DNA of 64,000 nucleotides, taken from assembly GCA_022842595.1 (NCBI GenBank), contig JALHPF010000023.1, positions 1 to 64,000 on the forward strand, given 5' to 3'. Origin of the DNA: Rubrivivax sp. GTDB lineage: Bacteria > Pseudomonadota > Gammaproteobacteria > Burkholderiales > Burkholderiaceae_C. Of the stretch, positions 15,841 to 22,712 are shown in pieces; the first letter of the stretch is position 1, and every line of letters begins with the position of its first letter. The translations under genes were made by a program, and so were the position numbers. The notes below the pieces were generated by a model, which saw only the letters and a list, made by a program, of their open reading frames with translations, made no database searches and had not been told where the DNA came from.

Positions 15841-17049
15841 TCAGTAGTTCAGGCCCATGGCCTGGCGCACGTCCTTCATGGTCTGGCGGGCCACGGTGCG
15901 GGCGCGCTCGGTGCCCATCTCGACGATCCAGTGCACCTGCTTCGGGTTGGCGGTGTAGGCCGCGGCGCGCTCGCGCCAGGGGTGCTGTTCCTTCACGATG
16001 GCATCGGCCACGGGTTGCTTGCAGTCCAGGCAGCCGATGCCGGCCGTGGTGCAGCCTTCGCGCACCCAGGCATGGGTGGCCGCGTCGGTGTAGACCTTGT
16101 GCAGGTCCCAGACCGGGCACTTCTCGGGCGTGCCGGGGTCGGTGCGGCGCACGCGCGCGGGGTCGGTGGTCATGCCACGGATCTTCTTGTTCACGGCCTC
16201 GGGCGTGTCGCGCATCATCACGGCGTTGCCATAACTCTTGCTCATCTTCTCGCCGTCCAGGCCGGGCATCTTCGGCGTTTCGGTCAGCAGGGCCTGGGGT
16301 TCGGTCAGGATCGACTGGCCGCTGCCCTTCAGCAGGCCGTGCAGCAGTTCGCCGTCGTCGCTGGTCCAGCCCTGCACGTTGGCGGCGGCCTTGGCGATGA
16401 TGCCTTCGCCCTTGGCCAGCGCTTCGGCCGCGCCGGTCTCGCCGAAGGCCTTGCGCTGCTTCTCGAAGTAGCGAGCGTCGTCCTTGCTCAGCTTGCCCAA
16501 AGCGCCCGCGGCGCGGGCGGCGAAGTCGCCGGCGCGGCCATACAGGTGGTTGAAGCGACGCGCCACTTCACGCGTGAGTTCCACGTGCGAGGCCTGGTCG
16601 GCGCCCACCGGCACATAAGACGCCTTGTAGATCAGGATGTCGGCGGCCTGCAGCAGCGGGTAGCCGAGGAAGCCGTAGGTCGCGAGGTCGCGGTCCTTCA
16701 GCTTGTCGATCTGGTCCTTGTAGGTGGGCACGCGTTCCAGCCAGCCCAGCGGGGTGCCCATGGCCAGCAGCGTGAACAGCTCGGCGTGTTCGGGGATGCG
16801 GCTCTGGATGAAGATCGTGCTCTTGTCCGGGTCCAGCCCGCAGGCCAGCCAGTCGATGACCATCTCGTAGACGTAGCGCTCCATGACCTCGCGCTCTTCG
16901 TAATGCGTGGTCAGGGCGTGCCAGTCGGCGACGAAGAAGTAGCAGTCGTAGTCCTGCTGCAGGCGCACCCAGTTCTTCAGGGCGCCGTGGTAATGGCCGA
17001 GGTGCAGGGCGCCGGTGGGGCGCATGCCGGAAAGAACGCGTGCTCGCAT
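15841..17049 (-). CDS. trpS: Tryptophanyl-tRNA synthetase
   Basis: 402 residues. The class I signatures are present: LHLGHYHG (HIGH-type, about residues 16-23) and KMSKS (about 268). DYDCYFFVADWHALTTHYEE is a conserved TrpRS segment. The enzyme charges tRNA-Trp in the cytoplasm. It is about 70 residues longer than the E. coli enzyme (334), with extra sequence between the Rossmann fold and KMSKS (FEKQRKAFGETGAAEAL region) and in the C-terminal half (GIGCLDCKQPVAD). Such longer forms are common in betaproteobacteria. The chosen ATG at 17047-17049 gives the expected N-terminus (RVLSGMRPTGALHL). Confidence 0.96.
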   Translation of the reverse strand: MRARVLSGMRPTGALHLGHYHGALKNWVRLQQDYDCYFFVADWHALTTHYEEREVMERYVYEMVIDWLACGLDPDKSTIFIQSRIPEHAELFTLLAMGTPLGWLERVPTYKDQIDKLKDRDLATYGFLGYPLLQAADILIYKASYVPVGADQASHVELTREVARRFNHLYGRAGDFAARAAGALGKLSKDDARYFEKQRKAFGETGAAEALAKGEGIIAKAAANVQGWTSDDGELLHGLLKGSGQSILTEPQALLTETPKMPGLDGEKMSKSYGNAVMMRDTPEAVNKKIRGMTTDPARVRRTDPGTPEKCPVWDLHKVYTDAATHAWVREGCTTAGIGCLDCKQPVADAIVKEQHPWRERAAAYTANPKQVHWIVEMGTERARTVARQTMKDVRQAMGLNY

Positions 17050-17142
17050 GGGGCAAGGGCAGATGGCTGAGTCGAAGCCCCGATTCTCGCGTGTTTGCCG
17101 TTCGGCGCGCCCTACACTGGCGGCCCTTCCATTGCAGCCATC

Positions 17143-17769
17143 ATGAAGCGCATCGTCACCCTGGTCTCTGGTCGTGGTTCCAACATGCAGGCCATCCACG
17201 CCGCCTGCGTGCAGCAGGGCTGGCCGGCCGAGGTGGTGGCGGTCGTGTCCAACCGGCCGGGCGCGGGTGCGCTGGACTATGCGGCGCAGCAGGGCATCGC
17301 CAGTGCCGTGGTCGACCACCGCGCCCACGCCAGCCGCGAGGCCTTCGACGCTGCCCTGGCGGACGTGGTCGACGGCTTCGAACCCGATCTGGTGGTGCTG
17401 GCCGGATTCATGCGCATTCTGGGTGCCGACTTCGTGCAGCGATTCGAGGGGCGCATGCTCAACATCCACCCGTCGCTGCTGCCGGCCTTCCCGGGCCTGC
17501 ACACGCACCGCCGCGCCCTGGAAGCCGGCTGCCAGGCTGCCGGTGCAACCGTGCACTTCGTGACGCCCGAGCTCGACCACGGCCCCATCGTCATGCAAAG
17601 CGTGGTGCCGGTGCGCCCCGGTGACGACGAACACACCCTGGCCGAACGTGTGCTGGCTACCGAGCACGGCATCTACCCGCTGGCCGTGCGCTGGTTCGTC
17701 GAAGGCAAGCTGCAGGTGGTCGAAGGCCGGGTGCACCAGGCAGACGGTGCATCGCAGGTCTGGCTCTAG
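17143..17769 (+). CDS. purN: Phosphoribosylglycinamide formyltransferase
   Basis: 208 residues. The N-terminal VSGRGSNMQAI binds the phosphate of GAR. The catalytic set is in MLNIHPSLLPAFPG (Asn and His, about residues 105-118) and ELDHGPI (Asp, about 145). The enzyme transfers a formyl group from 10-formyl-THF to GAR, step 3 of purine synthesis. The ATG at 17143 is 93 bases from the divergent trpS start. TACACT at 17113-17118 may be its -10. The other purine gene in the window, purL, is about 20 kb away, so purine genes are scattered here. Confidence 0.95.
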   Translation: MKRIVTLVSGRGSNMQAIHAACVQQGWPAEVVAVVSNRPGAGALDYAAQQGIASAVVDHRAHASREAFDAALADVVDGFEPDLVVLAGFMRILGADFVQRFEGRMLNIHPSLLPAFPGLHTHRRALEAGCQAAGATVHFVTPELDHGPIVMQSVVPVRPGDDEHTLAERVLATEHGIYPLAVRWFVEGKLQVVEGRVHQADGASQVWL

Positions 17770-17781
17770 CCCTTCAGCCCT

Positions 17782-18030
17782 TCAGCCTGACCCCACGCGC
17801 GCAAAGCGCGGTTGCTCGACGCCGGCGATCGTGACGGTCTCGAAGAACATCGCGTGCGGCCGCACCCACAGACCCTGTTCGCCATAGAGCGCGCGGTACA
17901 GCACCAGGGGTTCCAGCGTCTCGCTGTGGCGCACGGTGCCCAGCACTTCGTAGTCGCCGCCCTTGTAATGTCGGTAGCGCCCGGGAGGCGTGGCGGGCAG
18001 GGGGGAGAGGTCGCTGTCGGAGGCAGTCAT
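17782..18030 (-). CDS. DUF1653 domain protein
   Basis: 82 residues. GRYRHYKGGDYEVLGTVRHS, followed by PLVLYRALYGEQGLWVRPHA and MFFETV, is the complete DUF1653 domain, a small beta-barrel-like fold of unknown function found widely in proteobacteria. Nothing in the sequence suggests membrane location or export. The ATG at 18028-18030 is only 23 bases from the divergent RNA methyltransferase start, so the promoters of the two genes must overlap each other's 5' ends. It converges with purN (12 bases between stops). Confidence 0.9.
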   Translation of the reverse strand: MTASDSDLSPLPATPPGRYRHYKGGDYEVLGTVRHSETLEPLVLYRALYGEQGLWVRPHAMFFETVTIAGVEQPRFARVGSG

Positions 18031-18040
18031 GGGTGGGCAG

Positions 18041-18046
18041 GATAAT
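18041..18046 (+). promoter_or_regulatory. -10 candidate for a leaderless start (RNA methyltransferase gene)
   Basis: GATAAT at 18041-18046 lies 7 bases before the ATG at 18054, within a 23-base divergent gap. No Shine-Dalgarno is visible. A clear -35 is missing (CGGAGG at the 17-base spacing). If used, the transcript begins at the start codon. Confidence 0.45.
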
Positions 18047-18053
18047 CGGGCCC

Positions 18054-19313
18054 ATGCATCCCAACGCCTTGCTCGAGCTGAATGCCGAGTTGCTGCGCGC
18101 CGTGTTGAAACTCGATCAACCCGCCGACGGCATTGTTTCCGCCTATTTCCGCCAGCACCGGGGCCTGGGCGCGCGCGAGCGCCACACCCTGGCCGAGACC
18201 ACCTACACCGTGCTGCGCCAACGCTTGCTGCTGCAGCACCTGGCGCAAAGCGGCACCGGGCCGCTGGAGCGCCGCCTGGCGATCCTGGCTTGGCAGGGGG
18301 GTGAAGTCTTCCTGCGCGGTGCGCTGGCGCCGAATGAACAGCAGTGGCTGGCCGACATCGAAAAGATCGACCGCAGCACACTGCCCGAGAAGCTGCGTCA
18401 CAACCTGCCCGACTGGCTGGCCGCGCCGCTGCAGCAGCAGCTGGGCGACGATTTCTGGCCTCTGGTGCAGGCGTTGTCCGAACCGGCGCCACTGGACCTG
18501 CGTGTCAACCTCATCAAGGCCAAGCGCGACGAGGTACAGGCCGCGCTGGAAGCCGCCGGCATCCACGCCGTGCCCACGCCCTATTCACCCTGGGGCCTGC
18601 GGGTGCAGGGCAAGCCGGCACTGAACAAGCTCGACCTGTTCACGAGCGGTGCGATCGAGGTCCAGGACGAGGGCAGCCAGCTGCTGGCCTTGCTGACCGA
18701 CCCCAAGCGCGGCGAGATGGTGGTGGACTTCTGCGCCGGCGCCGGCGGCAAGACCCTGGCCCTGGGCGCGGCGATGCGCAGTACCGGGCGGCTTTACGCG
18801 TTCGACGTTTCCGGCCACCGGCTTGACGCGCTCAAGCCGCGCCTGGCGCGCAGCGGCCTGAGCAACGTGCACCCGGCGCAGATCGCTCACGAGCGCGACG
18901 AACGTATCAAGCGCCTGGCGGGCAAGATCGACCGAGTCCTGGTGGACGCGCCGTGTTCCGGCCTGGGAACGCTGCGCCGCAACCCCGACCTGAAATGGCG
19001 GCAAAGCCCCAAGTCGGTGGAAGAGCTGCAGGTGAAACAGGCGGCCATCCTGGCCGGGGCGGCGCGGCTGCTCAAGCCGGGCGGCAGGCTCGTTTATGCC
19101 ACCTGCAGCCTGCTGGCGGCAGAAAACGAGTTCATCGCCGAGGCCTTCACGGCCGAGCGCGCGGCCGATTTCAAGCTGCTGCAGGTGTCCGAACTGCTGG
19201 CGGCCGCGCGCGTGGAAGCGCCCGAGGCGCTGTGCGCGGGGCCCTATCTGCGCCTGTGGCCGCACCGCCACCGCACCGACGGATTCTTCGCTGCGGCCTG
19301 GGAGAAGCGTTGA
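18054..19313 (+). CDS. RsmB/NOP-family SAM-dependent RNA m5C methyltransferase
   Basis: 419 residues. An N-terminal NusB-like helical region (about 1-140) precedes a Rossmann methyltransferase domain: VVDFCAGAGGKTLALGAAM binds SAM, VDAPCSGLGTLRRNPD (Cys near 297) and VYATCSLL (Cys near 349) hold the two cysteines of m5C methyltransferases. The C-terminus LRLWPHRHRTDGFFAA is typical. It probably methylates a cytosine in rRNA or tRNA. It is not clearly the RsmB orthologue, which usually sits by fmt; here its neighbour is a DUF1653 gene. The short divergent gap holds a -10-like box that would give a leaderless mRNA. Confidence 0.88.
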   Translation: MHPNALLELNAELLRAVLKLDQPADGIVSAYFRQHRGLGARERHTLAETTYTVLRQRLLLQHLAQSGTGPLERRLAILAWQGGEVFLRGALAPNEQQWLADIEKIDRSTLPEKLRHNLPDWLAAPLQQQLGDDFWPLVQALSEPAPLDLRVNLIKAKRDEVQAALEAAGIHAVPTPYSPWGLRVQGKPALNKLDLFTSGAIEVQDEGSQLLALLTDPKRGEMVVDFCAGAGGKTLALGAAMRSTGRLYAFDVSGHRLDALKPRLARSGLSNVHPAQIAHERDERIKRLAGKIDRVLVDAPCSGLGTLRRNPDLKWRQSPKSVEELQVKQAAILAGAARLLKPGGRLVYATCSLLAAENEFIAEAFTAERAADFKLLQVSELLAAARVEAPEALCAGPYLRLWPHRHRTDGFFAAAWEKR

Positions 19314-19409
19314 ATAGGGCTTTCCCGGCCGCGGTGTTCCAGCCAGCCAGGAGCGGATAGGGCTTGAAAATCTGAAATTTGACGGCAGATGTGTGCAGGT
19401 TGGCGCGAT

Positions 19410-19423
19410 TTGACAAAAATCAA
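19410..19423 (+). promoter_or_regulatory. FNR/Anr-type box upstream of the desaturase gene
   Basis: TTGACAAAAATCAA matches the FNR-family consensus TTGAT-N4-ATCAA with one mismatch. It lies about 90 bases before the desaturase ATG and about 53 bases before TACAAT (19476-19481), a possible -10 box. At that distance the site could serve as a repressor or upstream activator site. Since the desaturase uses molecular oxygen, control by an oxygen sensor would be sensible, but this is inference. Confidence 0.45.
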
Positions 19424-19512
19424 TCCTTCTCGTTGCGGGCCGCGCGGGCGACAACTACCGGTTGCCGCCGACCCCTACAATTGCTGAGTAGTTTCTTCGA
19501 CAAGGACTCTGA

Positions 19513-20736
19513 ATGGATTCGCTGTGGATGGCGCATGACGCGCTCGTGGACTGGTTGGCTCACGGGGTGCTTCGTACGTCCTGGTGGCAAACGCTCTTGC
19601 TGGCCCTGGCCTTCACCCATGTGACGATTGCTGCCGTCACCATCTACCTGCACCGTTCGCAGGCGCACCGCGCGCTGGAACTGCATCCTGTCATTTCCCA
19701 CTTCTTCCGATTCTGGTTGTGGCTGACGACCGGCATGGTCACCAAGGAGTGGGTGGCCATTCACCGCAAGCACCACGCCAAGTGCGAAACCGTCGACGAC
19801 CCGCACAGCCCGCAGACGCGCGGCATCAAGACGGTGTTGCTGACCGGTGCCGAGCTCTACCGGGCCGAGTCCAAGGTCGAAGAGACCATGGTGAAGTACG
19901 GGCACAACACCCCTGACGACTGGATCGAGCGCAATCTGTACACGCGCTTCAGCTGGCAGGGCGTGGGCTTGATGCTGGTCGTGAACCTGTTCCTGTTCGG
20001 AGCCGCGGGTGCCGCCGTTTGGGCGCTGCAGATGGCCTGGATCCCGATCACGGCAGCCGGCATCATCAACGGCCTGGGCCATTGGTGGGGCTATCGCAAC
20101 TTCGAGGCGCAGGACGCTTCGACGAACCTGTCGCCCTGGGGCATCCTGATCGGTGGCGAAGAGCTGCACAACAACCATCACACCTATCCCACGTCGGCCA
20201 AGCTGTCGGTCAAGCCGTTCGAATTCGACATCGGCTGGCTCTACATCCGCACCTTCGAGATCCTGGGCCTGGCCAAGGTGCGCAAAACTGCGCCGAAGCT
20301 CGCGCTGGGCGAGGTCAAGGCCGTGGCCGACGGCAAGACGCTGGAGGCGATCATCGCCAACCGCTACGAGGTGATGGCCAAGTACGCCACCGAAATGAAG
20401 CGCGCCGTTCGCGCCGAAATCGAAACGCTGCAGGCCAAGGGTGTCGACAACGGCGTTCGCTTCCGCAACCTGCGCCTGGCCAAGGCCTGGCTGCACCGCG
20501 ACGACGACAAGATTCCCAGCGGCGTCAAACCGAGCCTGCAACAGGCTCTGGGCGACAGCCCGCAACTGGCCAAGCTGGTCGCCATGCGTGAGGAACTGCG
20601 CTCACTCTGGACGCGCACCAATGTCTCGGCAGAGCAACTGGTGGCCGACCTGCAAGCCTGGTGCCGCAAGGCGGAAGACAGCGGCATTGCCGCGCTGCAG
20701 GAATTTTCGCTGAAGCTGCGCGCGGCCCACGCCTGA
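19513..20736 (+). CDS. desA: Membrane fatty acid (acyl) delta-9-type desaturase
   Basis: 407 residues. The three histidine boxes of integral-membrane desaturases are present: HRSQAHR (47-53), HRKHHAKC (84-91) and HNNHH (219-223), which bind the di-iron centre. Hydrophobic segments occur near residues 22-45, 60-75, 155-175 and 178-195. The enzyme introduces a double bond into membrane phospholipid acyl chains using O2. The C-terminal 140 residues beyond the catalytic fold are charged and helical (LEAIIANRYEVMAKYATEMK); this tail is common in betaproteobacterial versions. The gene is monocistronic: a terminator follows at 20763. The symbol desA follows common usage for this family. Confidence 0.92.
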   Translation: MDSLWMAHDALVDWLAHGVLRTSWWQTLLLALAFTHVTIAAVTIYLHRSQAHRALELHPVISHFFRFWLWLTTGMVTKEWVAIHRKHHAKCETVDDPHSPQTRGIKTVLLTGAELYRAESKVEETMVKYGHNTPDDWIERNLYTRFSWQGVGLMLVVNLFLFGAAGAAVWALQMAWIPITAAGIINGLGHWWGYRNFEAQDASTNLSPWGILIGGEELHNNHHTYPTSAKLSVKPFEFDIGWLYIRTFEILGLAKVRKTAPKLALGEVKAVADGKTLEAIIANRYEVMAKYATEMKRAVRAEIETLQAKGVDNGVRFRNLRLAKAWLHRDDDKIPSGVKPSLQQALGDSPQLAKLVAMREELRSLWTRTNVSAEQLVADLQAWCRKAEDSGIAALQEFSLKLRAAHA

Positions 20737-20762
20737 CCTGGCGAGTACCGCATCAGCACCGG

Positions 20763-20787
20763 AAGCCCGCCACTGGCGGGCTTTTTT
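20763..20787 (+). terminator. Rho-independent terminator of the desaturase gene
   Basis: AAGCCCGCC-ACT-GGCGGGCTT forms a 9-base stem with a 3-base loop, directly followed by a T-run (TTTTTT in all). It begins 26 bases after the stop codon at 20736. Confidence 0.9.
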
Positions 20788-20867
20788 GTGGGTGGGCCGA
20801 AGGTCGGCTATCGGCAGGTTGCGGACGTTTGCTTTCGTGCTTGTTCGTGTGCCTGCTGGCTCCCTCT

Positions 20868-21175
20868 GCAAAGGCGGGCTGGGGCTGGCTGTGGCGCTTA
20901 TCCTCGGCGGCCTTCGCTGCGCTCAGGCTTCCCTGCGGCCCAGGCCAGTGGCCTGGTCCTTCGCCAGGCACAAACAGTCCACTGGACTGTTTGTGTCCGG
21001 GCTCAGTGCATCGGTCCCGCGGCCCCGCCGCCGAACTCGCTGCGTTCGCTGCGCTCACTCCGCTCAAACACCTGCGGCGAGTCAGAGGTTGATTCGCGCT
21101 GCGCGCGAGGGCCGCGGGCCCTGCGCTCCTCGGCGCCTCCCATGCGCGCCACAGCCAGCCCCAGCCCACCTTTGC
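20868..21175. repeat. Inner inverted repeat arms of the intergenic island
   Basis: A 30-base arm at 20868-20897 (begins GCAAAGGCGGGCTGGGGCTG) and its reverse complement at 21146-21175 differ at one position only. The centre of this pair differs from that of the outer pair, so the island is not one simple palindrome and may have grown by successive insertions. Confidence 0.85.
20969..20995. repeat. 27-base perfect palindrome
   Basis: CACAAACAGTCCA, a single C, then TGGACTGTTTGTG: 13-base arms with one central base. A second palindrome, CCAGGCCA-G-TGGCCTGG, lies just upstream at about 20940-20956. They are too long to be chance in this context. Confidence 0.9.
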
Positions 21176-21220
21176 AAACACCGTGATTTGCTCTTCACCG
21201 TTGCGCGCCGACACGGTGGC

Positions 21221-21350
21221 GGGCTGGGTGAGTCGGGTGGCCCCCGCAGCGAAGTAAAGGAGGAGCCCACGGACCGTCAGGTGCCTCAGGCACCTGGCGG
21301 GCCGTGGGCGGGGGACATGAGCGGAGGGGGCCACCCGGCTCGCCCAGCCC
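21221..21350. repeat. Long nested hairpin
   Basis: Outer arms of 24 bases (21221-21244 and 21327-21350) match with two mismatches. Inside, arms of 21 bases (21265-21285 and 21289-21309) match with two mismatches around a TCA loop. RNA from either strand would fold into a long rod. There is no T-run, so it is not an ordinary terminator. Confidence 0.85.
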
Positions 21351-21426
21351 AAGCGGCCAAGGTGGCGTGCTGTTGGCACCTAAACCGAACGTCCGCAACC
21401 TGCCGAGAGCAGCCCCTTCCGCCATG

Positions 21427-21449
21427 AAAAAAGCCCGCTCGAGGCGGGC
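21427..21449 (-). terminator. Rho-independent terminator of the HiPIP gene
   Basis: On the minus strand GCCCGC-CTCGA-GCGGGC is followed by TTTTTT (the AAAAAA at 21427-21432 on the plus strand). It lies about 22 bases past the HiPIP stop codon. Confidence 0.85.
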
Positions 21450-21470
21450 CTTTGACGGCGCTGGGAAGGC

Positions 21471-21779
21471 TCAGGCCTTCTTGGCGTAGGCGCTGCACCA
21501 GCCTTTGCCGGCGACAACCTTGCCGGCGAACAGCGGGCAGCCGGCGACGGCATCGGTGGCCTTGCCCTGGTACAGCGCGCAGTTGTTGCACAGCTGGCCG
21601 GCGGCCCAATTCTTGTACTTGGCCTTGTCAGCCTTGGTGGCGTCGGCCACGTAGCCCAGGGCTGCCGCCTGCGGATCCTTTTCGTTGACGAGGTTGGCCT
21701 GGGCGGAAGCGGTCTTGGCGCCCAGCAGGGCGGCACCGGCGATGGGGACGATTTGAATGAACTGGCGGCGTGAGGTCAT
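21471..21779 (-). CDS. High-potential iron-sulfur protein (HiPIP)
   Basis: 102 residues. A Tat-type signal begins SRRQFIQ and ends near ASAQA (about residue 28), giving a periplasmic protein of about 75 residues. Four cysteines at 64, 67, 81 and 95 in C-x2-C-x13-C-x13-C spacing bind one 4Fe-4S cluster, and the aromatic residues around them (W58, Y70, F84, W94) fit the buried-cluster environment of HiPIPs. HiPIPs carry electrons between cytochrome bc1 and terminal oxidases or reaction centres. The ATG has a GGAGA site 6-7 bases upstream. It is a single-gene unit ending in a strong terminator. Confidence 0.92.
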   Translation of the reverse strand: MTSRRQFIQIVPIAGAALLGAKTASAQANLVNEKDPQAAALGYVADATKADKAKYKNWAAGQLCNNCALYQGKATDAVAGCPLFAGKVVAGKGWCSAYAKKA

Positions 21780-22009
21780 CGGGTTCTCCGTAATTCTGAG
21801 TTTCAGAAGTGGCAGGCATGCCGAAAAGCGGCAGCAAGTAGCGTAACGCTTCAGGCCTCGCCCCGGCTGACACGCAGAAGAGCCCGACGCGATTGCTGCG
21901 GCTCAAGTTGTGCGCGGCGAGGACGATTTCCTAAGTATGCCGGCCCTGCAACCCCGCCATTCGTGGCTGCTTCGGCCATCTCGCCCTTGCCGCCGCGCTG
22001 CGGTCCATC

Positions 22010-22708
22010 ATGTGTCCACCTCGCCGTCGGTCTGTTCTCGCCTGCGCCGCCGTGGCCGCCCTGGCCTTCAGTACCGTGTCCTTGCGGGCCTGGGACCACG
22101 AACCCATGGCCCGGGCCGCCCGCCGCCTGGGGCCGGCCGCGGAAGCGGCGCTGGCCCCGCTGCAGACCCTGCTGCGCGCCGCAGCCGCCCTGGACGAGGC
22201 AGCCAGGCTGTCGCTCGTGAACCAGTTCTTCAACCAGCGCATTCGTTTCGTGGCCGACACCGAAGCCTGGGGCCGCGAAGACTACTGGGCCAGCCCGCTG
22301 GAGACACTGGCCCGCGGTCAAGGCGACTGCGAGGACTACGCCATCGCCAAATACGCCAGTCTGCTGGCCGCCGGCACGAAGCCCTCACGCCTGCGCCTGG
22401 TGTACGTGCGTGCCCAGATCGGTGCCCAGGCCCAGGCCCACATGGTGCTGGCCTACCAGGCTGCCGCCACCGACGAGCCGCTGATCCTGGACAACCTGCG
22501 CCCGGAGGTGCTTCCCGCCGGCCAGAGGACCGACCTGACACCCGTCTTCAGTTTCAGCACCGAAGGCCTGTGGCAGGGCAACGGCGGTGCGCCTGCAGGC
22601 GACCCGCTGGTGCGGCTGTCGCGCTGGCGCGAGGTCTGGTCCAGGACGCTCGCCGAGGGCTTACGGGGATACTCGGACATGCCTCAGAACACCGCAGACC
22701 CGAGGTGA
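22010..22708 (+). CDS. lapG: LapG-type periplasmic transglutaminase-like cysteine protease
   Basis: 232 residues with an N-terminal signal (RRRSVLACAAVAALAFSTV). The catalytic triad is visible: Cys107 in GQGDCEDYA, His144 in AQAHMVLAY and Asp161 in LILDNLR. VNQFFNQRIRFVADTEAWG matches the LapG N-terminal region. LapG proteases cut the N-terminus of large surface adhesins when c-di-GMP is low, releasing the cell from a biofilm. The lapD gene follows after 4 bases with a shared ribosome-binding stretch (GAGGTGAG). The adhesin (LapA-like) and its type I secretion genes are not in the window. Confidence 0.9.
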   Translation: MCPPRRRSVLACAAVAALAFSTVSLRAWDHEPMARAARRLGPAAEAALAPLQTLLRAAAALDEAARLSLVNQFFNQRIRFVADTEAWGREDYWASPLETLARGQGDCEDYAIAKYASLLAAGTKPSRLRLVYVRAQIGAQAQAHMVLAYQAAATDEPLILDNLRPEVLPAGQRTDLTPVFSFSTEGLWQGNGGAPAGDPLVRLSRWREVWSRTLAEGLRGYSDMPQNTADPR

Positions 22709-22712
22709 GCCC

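Larger units (their letters stand above)
20811..21406. repeat. Outer inverted repeat arms of the intergenic island
   Basis: TCGGCAGGTTGCGGACGTT at 20811-20829 is exactly the reverse complement of 21388-21406. The arms lie just inside the two terminators and face each other across the island. Similarity continues weakly outward beyond both arms. Confidence 0.85.
20788..21426. other. Gene-free, repeat-rich structured intergenic island
   Basis: About 640 bases lie between two back-to-back terminators. Open frames here are Arg/Pro/Ser/Ala-rich, occur in all six frames and carry no family signature, so I do not call a gene. The region is instead made of inverted repeats at several scales: outer 19-base arms, inner 30-base arms, a 27-base perfect palindrome and a 130-base nested hairpin (see the separate entries). 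I judge it to be a copy of a family of intergenic repeats, or a structured RNA-like element. A genome search would show whether there are other copies. Confidence 0.7.

Noticed and set aside
20788..21427. Several 90-215 codon frames in the desaturase-HiPIP gap
   Set aside because: They appear in all six frames, are Arg/Pro/Ser-rich and arise from inverted repeats. None has a domain or ribosome-binding site.
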